64,000 nucleotides of DNA, from NCBI GenBank assembly GCA_004762155.1, contig SIHP01000004.1:62001-126000 (forward strand). Reading direction: 5' to 3'. Shown one piece after another: positions 25,549 to 34,071 of the stretch. Source of the stretch: Flavobacteriaceae bacterium (lineage in GTDB: Bacteria; Bacteroidota; Bacteroidia; Flavobacteriales; Flavobacteriaceae). Positions within the stretch are counted from its first letter, which is position 1. Each line of letters opens with the position of its first letter. The notes under the pieces were generated by a model that worked only from the letters and a program-made list of their open reading frames with translations, had not been told where the DNA came from and made no database searches. Made by a program: the position numbers and the translations under genes.

Positions 25549-27567
25549 GTGCAAACAACTACACTTTTATATATCGTTTTAGCTGTTTTACTAAGTGTTG
25601 CTACAGCATTTTTTCAATACTTTTATAAAACAAAAAACAATCCGAAAATTAATATCTTTTTATTTGCACTTCGTGCAATTAGCTTGTTTTTAATAGGGCT
25701 ATTATTAATTAATCCTAAAATAACATCAACAAGTACAGTAGATATAAAACCTATACTTTCTGTTTTGGTAGATAATTCATTATCAACAAAATATTTTAAA
25801 GAAGGAAAAACAGTTACTAATATTGTTTCACAATTAAAAAGAAATAAAGAGTTACAAGAGAAGTTTGAGTTAAACTTTTTTTCTTTTGGTAAAAATATTA
25901 AAGCGCTAGATAGTTTGTCTTTTGAAGAGACGCAAACAGATATTACTAAAGCAGTACAAACTGTATCTGATTTATATAAAAATAAAATTAATGCGTCTGT
26001 ATTAATTTCTGATGGAAATCAGACTATTGGTAATGATTATGAATTTGTGAATGCAAAACAACAGGTATATCCTATAATAATTGGAGATACTACTAATTTT
26101 CAGGATTTAAAAATCACACAATTAAATGTAAATAAATACAGTTATATTAATAATAATTTTCCTGTTGAAGTATTATTATATTATGACGGTGTAGATAATG
26201 TAACTTCTAATTTTACGATCACACAAGGTGGGAAACGTGTTTTTTCTGAGAAAGTAAACTTTTCAGCAACTAAAAAATCAAAAACAATTACTGTTAATTT
26301 AAAAGCAACAAAAAAAGGCATACAATATTTTACTGCGGCTATACATAAAATTGAAAATGAAAAAAATACCAAAAACAATTATAAGAGTTTTGCTGTTGAA
26401 GTTATAGATGAACAAACTGAAGTTTTAGTATTGTCTTCTGTTTTACATCCAGATTTAGGAGCTTTAAAAAAGTCAATAGAAAGTAATAAACAACGTAAAG
26501 TAACACTATCATTAATTTCAAAGTTTAATAAAAATATTAATGATTTTCCATTAGTAATTTTTTATCAACCTAATGTGATCTTTAAAAAGTTGATGAAAGA
26601 AAGAACATCAAACTATATTTTAATTACCGGATCTAGAACTGATTGGAATTTTATTAATTCATTAGAATTAGGAATTAATAAAGACGCGATTCAACAAACA
26701 GAAGATTATACCGCCATATATAATTCTGATTTTACTACTTTTTTGCAAAAAGATATTCAATTTAATGATTTTGCTCCGCTGAAAGATAAATTTGGAGAGT
26801 TAATGATTAAAGGAGAATATCAAACATTGGCTTACCAAAGATTAAAAGGAATAGAAACAAAACAGCCTTTAATTGCAACTTTTGAAAATGATGGTAAAAA
26901 ATCGAGTGCGGTTTTTGGAGAAGGTATTTGGAAATGGAGATCGGCAAGTTTTTTACAAGAAAATTCTTTTGAAGATTTTGATGAATTTATGGCAAACTTG
27001 GTACAATATACCGTTTCAAATAAAAAAAGAAAACGATTAGAGGTTAATGTAAATCGAATTTATCCTGCAAATAGCACTATTGATATAGCGGGATTATATT
27101 TAGATAAAAATTATCAATTTGACAATCGTGCAAATTTACAATTGAGTGTTGTTAATACTGAAAGTGAAGTTAAAAAAATAGTTCCGTTTTCATTAGTCAA
27201 TAACTCTTACAAAGTTTCTTTAGAAGGATTATCATCAGGGAATTATACATATACAGTATCAGTAGAAGGGCAAAATATTAAATCTAGTGGAAGGTTTAAA
27301 GTAACAGATTATCAGGTTGAAGAACAATTTACAAATGCAAATACTAATAAGCTAAAAAATTTAGCATTAAAAACTAAAGGAACTGTTTTTTATAAAGATG
27401 AAATAGATCGCTTGATAAGTGATTTGATTGCTAATAAAACATTTTACACTACTCAAAAAGCAACGATAAAAGAAGAAAATTTAATCAACTGGAAATGGTT
27501 GTTATTTGTTATTTTTGGGTTGTTAACAGTAGAATGGTTTGCAAGAAAATATGTAGGAAAAATATGA
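25549..27567 (+). CDS. VWA domain membrane protein
   Basis: The 672-residue protein starts at GTG (MQTTTLLYIVLAVLLSVATA), preceded by an AT-rich leader. Two N-terminal membrane helices (about 3-22 and 35-55) are followed by a von Willebrand A domain with the MIDAS motif DNSLST (near 73) and LISDGNQT (about 155). A large periplasmic beta-rich region follows and then a C-terminal membrane helix (WKWLLFVIFGLLTVEWF). The layout resembles BatA-like and alpha-2-macroglobulin-associated VWA proteins of Bacteroidota. Precise function is unknown. It overlaps the next gene by 4 nt. Confidence 0.85.
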   Translation: MQTTTLLYIVLAVLLSVATAFFQYFYKTKNNPKINIFLFALRAISLFLIGLLLINPKITSTSTVDIKPILSVLVDNSLSTKYFKEGKTVTNIVSQLKRNKELQEKFELNFFSFGKNIKALDSLSFEETQTDITKAVQTVSDLYKNKINASVLISDGNQTIGNDYEFVNAKQQVYPIIIGDTTNFQDLKITQLNVNKYSYINNNFPVEVLLYYDGVDNVTSNFTITQGGKRVFSEKVNFSATKKSKTITVNLKATKKGIQYFTAAIHKIENEKNTKNNYKSFAVEVIDEQTEVLVLSSVLHPDLGALKKSIESNKQRKVTLSLISKFNKNINDFPLVIFYQPNVIFKKLMKERTSNYILITGSRTDWNFINSLELGINKDAIQQTEDYTAIYNSDFTTFLQKDIQFNDFAPLKDKFGELMIKGEYQTLAYQRLKGIETKQPLIATFENDGKKSSAVFGEGIWKWRSASFLQENSFEDFDEFMANLVQYTVSNKKRKRLEVNVNRIYPANSTIDIAGLYLDKNYQFDNRANLQLSVVNTESEVKKIVPFSLVNNSYKVSLEGLSSGNYTYTVSVEGQNIKSSGRFKVTDYQVEEQFTNANTNKLKNLALKTKGTVFYKDEIDRLISDLIANKTFYTTQKATIKEENLINWKWLLFVIFGLLTVEWFARKYVGKI

Positions 27568-27749
27568 TGACTTTAGAGCATTTTTTTCAATGTCCGTATT
27601 GTTGGGAACAAATTTCTATGATTTTAGATACAAGTGTTTCTGAGAAATATATAGAAGATTGTGAAACCTGTTGTAATCCAATACAAATAACCACACAATT
27701 TATAAATAATGAACTTCAAGCATTTGAAGCAATTAATATAGAACAATAA
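27564..27749 (+). CDS. CPXCG-motif cysteine-rich protein
   Basis: The start is the ATG overlapping the stop of the VWA gene (ATGA), giving MMTLEHFFQCPYCWEQISMI; the longer in-frame extension is only the tail of the VWA gene in another frame. The 61-residue product has CPYC near residue 10 and CETCC near 37, two zinc-knuckle-like pairs typical of the small CPXCG family. Role unknown, perhaps zinc-dependent nucleic-acid or protein binding. Translational coupling suggests co-expression with the VWA gene. Confidence 0.85.
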   Translation: MMTLEHFFQCPYCWEQISMILDTSVSEKYIEDCETCCNPIQITTQFINNELQAFEAINIEQ

Positions 27750-27752
27750 TTT

Positions 27753-28148
27753 ATGAGATTTCATACAAGAAAATGGGTAAAACCAGAAGATTTAAATCCA
27801 AACGGGACTTTATTTGGAGGACGATTATTACAATGGATAGATGAAGAAGTAGCATTGTACGCTATTATTCAACTAGAAATACCAAAAACAGTAACAAAAT
27901 TTATGTCGGAAATAGATTTTGTAAGCTCTGCACGAAAAGGAGATATAATAGAGATTGGTATTGAAGTTGTAAAATTTGGGAGATCATCTATAACTTTAGC
28001 TTGTGAAGTGCGTAATAAAATTACTAGAAAAACAATTATTGCTATAGATAGAATAGTTATGGTGTGTTTAGATGAAGAAGGAAATGCTATGGCACATGGA
28101 AAAACAAAAATTGAATATGTAAAAGATAGACTAGAAAACGATAAATAG
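27753..28148 (+). CDS. Acyl-CoA thioesterase, hotdog fold
   Basis: A 131-residue YciA/BACH-type thioesterase: NPNGTLFGGRLLQWIDEEVA (about 17-36) holds the Asn, Gly-Gly and Asp/Glu of the hotdog active site, and VTKFMSEIDFVSSARKGD follows as usual. It hydrolyses acyl-CoAs in the cytoplasm; chain length is not predictable. It lies 3 nt after the CPXCG gene and 31 nt before the SPFH gene in one operon. Confidence 0.9.
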   Translation: MRFHTRKWVKPEDLNPNGTLFGGRLLQWIDEEVALYAIIQLEIPKTVTKFMSEIDFVSSARKGDIIEIGIEVVKFGRSSITLACEVRNKITRKTIIAIDRIVMVCLDEEGNAMAHGKTKIEYVKDRLENDK

Positions 28149-28179
28149 TCACTTAAAATAAACTCAAACAAATTAAATT

Positions 28180-29010
28180 ATGGCAAGACAACAACAACAA
28201 TTTAATATTCCAAAAGGAATGTTTTTAATACCAGTAATCTTTGTGTTAATAATTCTTGTTTCTAAATCTACAGTAACAATAGGCTCAGGAGAAAGAGGTG
28301 TTTTATATACATTAACAAGTGGAGTTCAAACAGATACAGAACCACTAGATGAAGGGTTTAACTTTGTAGCTCCTTGGAATAAAGTGTTTAAATATAATGT
28401 AAGACAACAAGAATTATTTGAAGAAAAAATGTCTGTTTTATCATCTAACGGGTTAGAAATTAAATTAGATGCCTCTGTATTATATCAGGCAACAACTAAA
28501 ACAGTAGCATTATTACATCAAACAAGAGGAGAACAATATGAAGATGATGTAATTATTCCTGCAATAAGATCCGCTACAAGAAGTGTTGTTGGGCGTTATA
28601 CTCCGGAACAATTATATTCTACGAAAAGAGATGCTATTCAAACAGAAATTTTTGAAGAAACAAAAAAAATACTTGAACCTCAATACATACAACTAAATTC
28701 TGTGTTGGTTAGAGATGTAACTTTACCAAATACAATTAAAGATGCTATTGAGCGTAAATTAAAGCAAGAGCAAGAATCTTTAGAATATGAATTTAGGTTA
28801 GTAACGGCACAAAAAGAGGCTGAAAAACAAATTATTGAAGCAAAAGGTAAAGCTGATGCAAATAAATTATTAAGTGCTTCTTTAACGGATAAAATTTTAC
28901 AAGATAAAGGTATTGAAGCTACGTTAAAATTATCAGAATCACCAAATAGTAAAGTAGTATTAATTGGAGCAGGAAAGAGCGGTATGCCTATCATTTTAGG
29001 AAACCAGTAA
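28180..29010 (+). CDS. SPFH/prohibitin family protein
   Basis: A 276-residue membrane-anchored protein with one N-terminal helix (GMFLIPVIFVLIILVSKS, about 13-30), then the SPFH (band 7) domain (about 31-200). A C-terminal coiled coil rich in Glu, Lys and Ala follows (RLVTAQKEAEKQIIEAKGKA). It closely resembles bacterial prohibitins, which form ring-like membrane scaffolds and restrain membrane proteases such as FtsH. It is the last gene of the VWA operon before tandem terminators. Confidence 0.9.
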   Translation: MARQQQQFNIPKGMFLIPVIFVLIILVSKSTVTIGSGERGVLYTLTSGVQTDTEPLDEGFNFVAPWNKVFKYNVRQQELFEEKMSVLSSNGLEIKLDASVLYQATTKTVALLHQTRGEQYEDDVIIPAIRSATRSVVGRYTPEQLYSTKRDAIQTEIFEETKKILEPQYIQLNSVLVRDVTLPNTIKDAIERKLKQEQESLEYEFRLVTAQKEAEKQIIEAKGKADANKLLSASLTDKILQDKGIEATLKLSESPNSKVVLIGAGKSGMPIILGNQ

Positions 29011-29053
29011 TCTTAAATATCTGTTAAATAGATAAAATGAAGTAACAAAGTTT

Positions 29054-29106
29054 AAAAACTAACGTCTTTTTAATATAACTTAAGAATAAGTTATTGGTTA
29101 GTTTTT
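29054..29106 (+). terminator. Nested hairpin after SPFH gene
   Basis: Outer arms AAAAACTAAC/GTTAGTTTTT enclose an inner perfect hairpin ATAACTTA-AGAA-TAAGTTAT. The T run at the right end suggests termination of the plus-strand operon. Confidence 0.65.
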
Positions 29107-29117
29107 AATAGTTGATT

Positions 29118-29148
29118 AAAAGGCTCGATATTTTATATCGAGCCTTTT
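29118..29148. terminator. Bidirectional terminator
   Basis: AAAAGGCTCGATAT pairs with ATATCGAGCCTTTT across a 3-nt loop. It lies between the convergent SPFH and endonuclease genes and has T runs on both strands. Confidence 0.92.
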
Positions 29149-29155
29149 TTATATG

Positions 29156-30955
29156 TTATTGAATTACTAATTTTTTAGTAGTACTTTCTTTATCTGTACT
29201 TATTTTTACTAAATAAATACTACTCTTAAGATTGTCTAAAGTATATCTATTATTAATAAAAACAGGATTGTTAATTTCACTAACCTTTTTTCCAATGATA
29301 GAATACACCGTAATGTTTTCTATTTTAGTATTAGAATTGTATAAGATTGTTGTTGTTCCTGATGGAGATGGGTTTGGATAAACCTTTAGGTTTACTAAAG
29401 AGTTTATATCATTTACACTTGCCGTTGAACCGTCAAAACAAGCCCATTTTAGATCGTCAAAAACAACTCTGTTCGTTGTATCAGTTGGAAGGTTGTTTGT
29501 AATGGAAATAGTAACATTACCTTCTATATTAATATCATTAATTACAATAGTTTGTTCTTCATCAGAAAAAGCAATTTCACCAACTTTTACATCATTTACG
29601 TTTAAATCAAAAGTTCCGCTTCCACCACCAAAAACACGTTTTGTTTTTACCGTAAAAGAACTAATTCCACCACTTACTTCTGCAGTAGTTAACACTCCTT
29701 CTCTAACAGTAATTGCTTTTGAACCATCAGACAAAGATTGATCTGTTCTTGCATCTGTAGCTGACCAGTTTTCTCCGTTGTCTCCAACCCAAGATCTATC
29801 TGAATAAGAAGAAGAACCTGATTCAATATTTTCAAAAGATTCTGTATTACAGTATTCAGTAGTATCAACAGTTTCTTCTAGAGTTGTTGCGGATACAGTT
29901 TCACTGTTTTCAGAAGCATTTCCAGCAGCATCTTTAGCTATAACATAAAAACTATAAGCTGTACTTGCATCTAATTCTTCTATATTTATAGAAGTGCTTC
30001 CAGTTATAACATTACTGATACCGTTAACAAATACTTCATAAGCTATTACACCAATATTATCTGTAGCACTAGTCCAAGAAAGAGTAATTGATTCACTAGT
30101 AATGTTACTAGTAACTAGGCTTGTAGCAACTGTTGGGTTTTCAGTGTCATCAGGAGTAGAACTATCCCATCTATTTTCAGCTACATCACCACCCCAAATT
30201 TGAGTTGCTAAATTAGGATTGTCTATAAATGGGTTTCTATTTCCTTGTGCATAAGTATTTGTTGTATTTTCATGAAAAGTATTTCGATTATCTTCTACTA
30301 GAGAAACAGGATCTTCTGCATTCCAGGTTAAAAATAAATCAATCATTTCATCTGGTGTAGCAGAACTATCACCAATACCAACAGTAGAAGGTAAACATTG
30401 TTCTCCGTAACGTAAATACATATACATCATCATACGTGCAATATCACCTTTCCATTCGTCTCCAGGATACCAACCATCAGTAACTACACCAGAGTTACCA
30501 GAACCAGTAGCAAAAGGATCACTACCTCTTAAGGCATTGTACTGAACATCTGAAGGACGTAAATGATGAGCATCTGATCCAGGACCAGAAGTTCCCAAGT
30601 TTGGATTTCCTAATGATTTCGGAAAAGTATGTTCTCTATTCCAACCTGTAGTACCTCCTGTATTTTGGTTGTCAATATCATCTGTTAAAGCGGTATCGCT
30701 AGTATCATCAGTATAACCATAAACTAATAAAATTTCAGATGAATCATAAGGATTTACATCAGTAGCTTTACAAGCTTCCCAAACCCCCGGAGTGTAGCTT
30801 AAAAAGGTAGTATGGGTATTTGTTATTTTAGTGGCTAGTTCTTCTTTTAAATCAGTTCCTGTTTTTGTCAAGTCTACATCATCATAATAACTTTGTTGTG
30901 CGTTAATAAATAATGAAGAAACTAATAAAAGGGGAAAAAGTAATTTTTTAATCAT
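29156..30955 (-). CDS. Secreted endonuclease I with FnIII and T9SS domains
   Basis: A 599-residue secreted nuclease. Signal peptide (1-19) is followed by an endonuclease I (EndA/NucM type) domain with GWNREHTFPKSLGN near residue 106 and SDAHHLRPSDVQYNALRG near 125, the metal and catalytic His region. A fibronectin type III domain follows (about 272-358), then a beta-sandwich (about 375-510) and a C-terminal T9SS sorting domain (about 520-599, KVYPNPSPSGTTTILYN). It probably degrades extracellular DNA for nutrients. A 30-bp perfect inverted repeat ends 4 nt before the start codon. Confidence 0.93.
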   Translation of the reverse strand: MIKKLLFPLLLVSSLFINAQQSYYDDVDLTKTGTDLKEELATKITNTHTTFLSYTPGVWEACKATDVNPYDSSEILLVYGYTDDTSDTALTDDIDNQNTGGTTGWNREHTFPKSLGNPNLGTSGPGSDAHHLRPSDVQYNALRGSDPFATGSGNSGVVTDGWYPGDEWKGDIARMMMYMYLRYGEQCLPSTVGIGDSSATPDEMIDLFLTWNAEDPVSLVEDNRNTFHENTTNTYAQGNRNPFIDNPNLATQIWGGDVAENRWDSSTPDDTENPTVATSLVTSNITSESITLSWTSATDNIGVIAYEVFVNGISNVITGSTSINIEELDASTAYSFYVIAKDAAGNASENSETVSATTLEETVDTTEYCNTESFENIESGSSSYSDRSWVGDNGENWSATDARTDQSLSDGSKAITVREGVLTTAEVSGGISSFTVKTKRVFGGGSGTFDLNVNDVKVGEIAFSDEEQTIVINDINIEGNVTISITNNLPTDTTNRVVFDDLKWACFDGSTASVNDINSLVNLKVYPNPSPSGTTTILYNSNTKIENITVYSIIGKKVSEINNPVFINNRYTLDNLKSSIYLVKISTDKESTTKKLVIQ

Positions 30956-30959
30956 ATTA

Positions 30960-31031
30960 AATTGTTTTCGTTATTTGGGGTAAATTATTGATTTGCAATT
31001 TAATAATTTACCCCAAATAACGAAAACAATT
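30960..31031 (-). repeat. 30-bp perfect inverted repeat between rsmB-like gene and endonuclease
   Basis: Two exactly complementary 30-nt arms (30960-30989 and 31002-31031) surround a 12-nt loop and fill the gap between the two genes, 4 nt from the upstream stop and 4 nt from the downstream start. No T tract follows, so ordinary termination is uncertain; it could process the mRNA, hide the endonuclease ribosome site or bind a regulator. Confidence 0.8.
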
Positions 31032-31035
31032 AAAC

Positions 31036-32253
31036 TTATTTCTGTTTTCTTTCTATTAAAGACATGTAAAAACCGTCAAAACCAGACTTATGAGATAATA
31101 TTTTATCATCTTTTACAAAGGTAAAATCTTTTCCAGCATCAGAATTTAAGAAGAATTTTACTTGGTTTTGATTTTCTGATGGTAATACAGAACATGTAGC
31201 GTAAACTAATTTACCTCCTGGTTTCACCATTTTAGAGTATTGTTGTAAAACGTCTTGTTGTACTTGTCTGATAGAATCTAAAAATTCAGGTTGTAATTTC
31301 CATTTACTATCTGGATTTCTACGGATAACACCTAATCCAGAACAAGGAGCATCAATTAAAACTCTATCTGCTTTTTCATGTAATTTTTTAATTACTTTGG
31401 TAGAATCTATAACTTTCATATCTATATTATGAGCACCATTTCTACGAGCACGAACTTTTAGTTTTTTCAATTTACTCTCATAAATATCCATGGCAATAAC
31501 TTGTCCTTTATTTTGCATTAAAGCAGAAAGGTGTAAGGTTTTACCACCTGCGCCGGCACAAGTATCTACAACTTTCATTCCTGGTTTAACATCTAAATAA
31601 GCAGCTACTAATTGAGATGAAGCATCTTGAACTTCAAAAAAACCTTTTTTAAACACTTCTGTTTTAAAAACATTAGCACGTTCTACTAATTTTAAAGCAT
31701 CTGGATAACCATTTATAAATTCAGTTTCTATACCTTCTTCTGCAAGTTTCTTTTGAAGGTTTTCTTTAGTACTGTTTAGAGTATTTGTACGTAAAATAAC
31801 TTCAGCTTGCTTATTTAAAGAAGCAATTTCTTCAGTCCAAACTTTTTCACCTAATTCATCTAAACAAACTTCATCAATCCAATCTGGAATAGATTCTCTA
31901 TATTTTCTTATTTGAGATAATTCGTCAAATTTTCCTTTAATTCTTCTTGTTGGTGTTGGCTCTATTTGATTCCAATCTGGTAGTTTAATACCTCTTAAAA
32001 CACACCAAACAGAAAATAAACGCCACAAATCTGGACGAGCAAAAGGTGCTTTTACATTAGCTATTTCTGCATACAAACGTTTCCAGCGTACAATGTCATA
32101 AATAGTTTCAGCAACAAACTTTCTATCTCTTGATCCCCAACGTTTATCTCTTCGTAAAGCTGTTTCTACTGCTTTACTTGCATAAGCTCCTTCATTAAAT
32201 ATATCTCGTAAACTATCTATTACGGCATATGTTAAGTTTCTATGTAATCTCAT
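31036..32253 (-). CDS. RsmB/NOP2-type RNA m5C methyltransferase
   Basis: A 405-residue SAM-dependent RNA cytosine-5 methyltransferase. An N-terminal NusB-like helical region (about 1-110) precedes the Rossmann domain with DTCAGAGGKTLHL (about 228-240), DAPCSGLGVIRRNPD (about 300) and YATCSVLPSENQ (about 350). The last two carry the paired Cys of motifs IV and VI needed for catalysis and product release. The likely target is 16S rRNA C967 or a related site; the exact site cannot be assigned. It is divergent from the SH3 gene, and its downstream gap holds the long inverted repeat. Confidence 0.9.
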   Translation of the reverse strand: MRLHRNLTYAVIDSLRDIFNEGAYASKAVETALRRDKRWGSRDRKFVAETIYDIVRWKRLYAEIANVKAPFARPDLWRLFSVWCVLRGIKLPDWNQIEPTPTRRIKGKFDELSQIRKYRESIPDWIDEVCLDELGEKVWTEEIASLNKQAEVILRTNTLNSTKENLQKKLAEEGIETEFINGYPDALKLVERANVFKTEVFKKGFFEVQDASSQLVAAYLDVKPGMKVVDTCAGAGGKTLHLSALMQNKGQVIAMDIYESKLKKLKVRARRNGAHNIDMKVIDSTKVIKKLHEKADRVLIDAPCSGLGVIRRNPDSKWKLQPEFLDSIRQVQQDVLQQYSKMVKPGGKLVYATCSVLPSENQNQVKFFLNSDAGKDFTFVKDDKILSHKSGFDGFYMSLIERKQK

Positions 32254-32331
32254 TTGTTGAATTTAAAGAGTGCAAAGATACCACGTTTTATTGGCTTTTT
32301 GTATTTTCGTTTTCAAGATAAATATTGTGTT

Positions 32332-33138
32332 ATGAAAAAAAATGTTTTTAGCGTTATTTTGATTTTGTTTTTCTGTGAAATAAATGCACAGTCCAATAAA
32401 AAATATATAAGTAGAGAAACTGAGTTTATTACAAATGAAACTGCTTATTTATTTGGGAATGATGTAAAGTTAAGGGCTAATCCAAGTGCGAAATCAGATG
32501 TTATTCAGCTACTTAAAATAACATCTGAAATAAAGATTTTAAAAAAAACTACTGAAACTTATTCTTATAAGGGAATTGATTGGCCTTGGTATAAAGTACA
32601 ATATCAAGATAAAGTTGGTTATGTTATTGGAGGATTAATTTCTTTGGATACCCAAAAAGTTAATAATTCAACTTATTTAGTATCATTAAAAAAAGTAGGA
32701 GAAAAATATAAAATTATAACAAGAGTTATAAACGAAGACAAAGGTTCTTTAGAAAATATAGCAGATTTTGGAACAGAATATTATTTTACTTTAGAAGTAT
32801 TTAATAATAGAGGTATAGACAATATTAGTAATATGGCTTTTATTGATTATCATGCTGAAGCTTGTGGTGTAAATGGAGGAGGTTACTACTTATTTAATGA
32901 TGAGACTTCGTTATTAATGGCTGTAAATCTATTTACAATTTCTGAAGCAGGCTTATTTAGTTATAATGAAAAAGTATTTTTTCCAAATGATAAAAAAGGA
33001 ATAGAAGGAAAGGTTGTATATCAAACAGAAAGAATTATCTCTATAGATGAATCATGTAATAGAAGCAAAACAACTATTGAAACGTGCGAATTTATTTGGG
33101 AAGGAAAACTATTAAAACTAGAAGAAATAAAAGAATAA
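32332..33138 (+). CDS. Exported SH3-domain protein
   Basis: I take the ATG that gives MKKNVFSVILILFFCEINAQ, a signal peptide; an earlier in-frame codon would place a non-secretory stretch in front. The 268-residue protein has a bacterial SH3-like domain at about 34-105 (NDVKLRANPSAKSDVIQLL and WPWYKVQYQDKVGYVIGGL). The rest is a beta-rich domain of unknown type with two Cys (ACGVNGGGYY and SCNRSKTTIETC). Probably periplasmic or surface, binding peptidoglycan or another ligand. It abuts the class D beta-lactamase-like gene by 1 nt. Confidence 0.8.
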   Translation: MKKNVFSVILILFFCEINAQSNKKYISRETEFITNETAYLFGNDVKLRANPSAKSDVIQLLKITSEIKILKKTTETYSYKGIDWPWYKVQYQDKVGYVIGGLISLDTQKVNNSTYLVSLKKVGEKYKIITRVINEDKGSLENIADFGTEYYFTLEVFNNRGIDNISNMAFIDYHAEACGVNGGGYYLFNDETSLLMAVNLFTISEAGLFSYNEKVFFPNDKKGIEGKVVYQTERIISIDESCNRSKTTIETCEFIWEGKLLKLEEIKE

Positions 33139-33139
33139 G

Positions 33140-33985
33140 ATGAAAAAACTTTATTTATTGATTATAGTGTTATCGATTTTTTCTTGTAAAAACAATAAGT
33201 CAGAAGTTATAAGTAAACAAGAAAAACCTCAACAAAAACAGCATGTTATAAAAAATTTTCAAACAATTATAGACTCTGCAAATGTTGAAGGTGCTATTTT
33301 AGTTTATGATTTAAATAAAAATACATATTATTCAAATGATTTCAAATGGATAAAAAAAGGATTTCTACCAGCTTCTACTTTTAAAATACCAAATTCAATT
33401 ATTGCATTAGAATCTGGTTTAGTAAAAAATGATAGTGCTTTGTTTATATGGAAAGGAGAAAAAAGAGGTATGAAAGTTTGGGAACAAGATTTAACTCTTA
33501 AACAAGCGTTTCATTTTTCTTGTGTTCCTTGTTATCAGGATATTGCTAGAAGAATAGGTGTGAAAAGAATGAAAAGCTATGTAAAGAAGCTTAATTACGG
33601 TAATATAAAAGTAGATTCAACTTCTATAGCAATGTTTTGGTTAGAAGGAGCATCACAGATTAATCAATTACAACAAATAGACTTTTTAAAGAGATTTTAC
33701 GCATCAGAATTACCAATTTCTAGAAATACAGAGACTATCATGAAAAGAATGATGTTGATTGAAGAAACAGAGACTTATAAAATAAGTGGAAAAACAGGAT
33801 GGTCTATCAGAAATGGAAATAATAACGGATGGTTTGTAGGTTATGTAGAGTCTGAATCAAATGTTTATTTCTTTGCAACTAATATTATACCCAAGAAAGA
33901 TTTTAATATGAATATGTTTCCGTTAATACGAAAAGAAATCACTTATAAAGCATTAAAAAAAATGAATTTAATCAAAGAAAAATAA
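33140..33985 (+). CDS. Class D (OXA-like) beta-lactamase family lipoprotein
   Basis: The 281-residue protein has a lipoprotein signal (lipobox IFSC, Cys16). All class D motifs are present: STFK (Ser79 to Lys82, the Lys normally carboxylated), SCV (127-129), YGN (153-155), WLEG (167-170) and KTG (218-220). The Trp is the residue that stabilises the carboxylated Lys. This completeness predicts an active serine beta-lactamase or a closely related penicillin-binding enzyme in the periplasm. The spectrum cannot be read from sequence. It lies 1 nt after the SH3 gene, so both are co-transcribed. No sign of a transposon or integron is seen, so it looks like an intrinsic gene. Confidence 0.88.
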   Translation: MKKLYLLIIVLSIFSCKNNKSEVISKQEKPQQKQHVIKNFQTIIDSANVEGAILVYDLNKNTYYSNDFKWIKKGFLPASTFKIPNSIIALESGLVKNDSALFIWKGEKRGMKVWEQDLTLKQAFHFSCVPCYQDIARRIGVKRMKSYVKKLNYGNIKVDSTSIAMFWLEGASQINQLQQIDFLKRFYASELPISRNTETIMKRMMLIEETETYKISGKTGWSIRNGNNNGWFVGYVESESNVYFFATNIIPKKDFNMNMFPLIRKEITYKALKKMNLIKEK

Positions 33986-34041
33986 CAAAGAGTTCGATTT
34001 CATAATTTTATTTTAAGTGAAATTCTTTTTTGTACTAACTG

Positions 34042-34049
34042 TATATTTG
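34042..34049 (+). promoter_or_regulatory. recG -7 promoter element
   Basis: TATATTTG matches TAnnTTTG and lies 22 nt upstream of the recG ATG. A TTTG -33 box is not evident at the usual distance. Confidence 0.45.
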
Positions 34050-34071
34050 CAATAAATAAGTATAATTTTTA

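Noticed and set aside
32254..32331. Longer start for the SH3 protein gene
   Set aside because: The extension overlaps the divergent promoter region of the rsmB-like gene and precedes a clear signal peptide.
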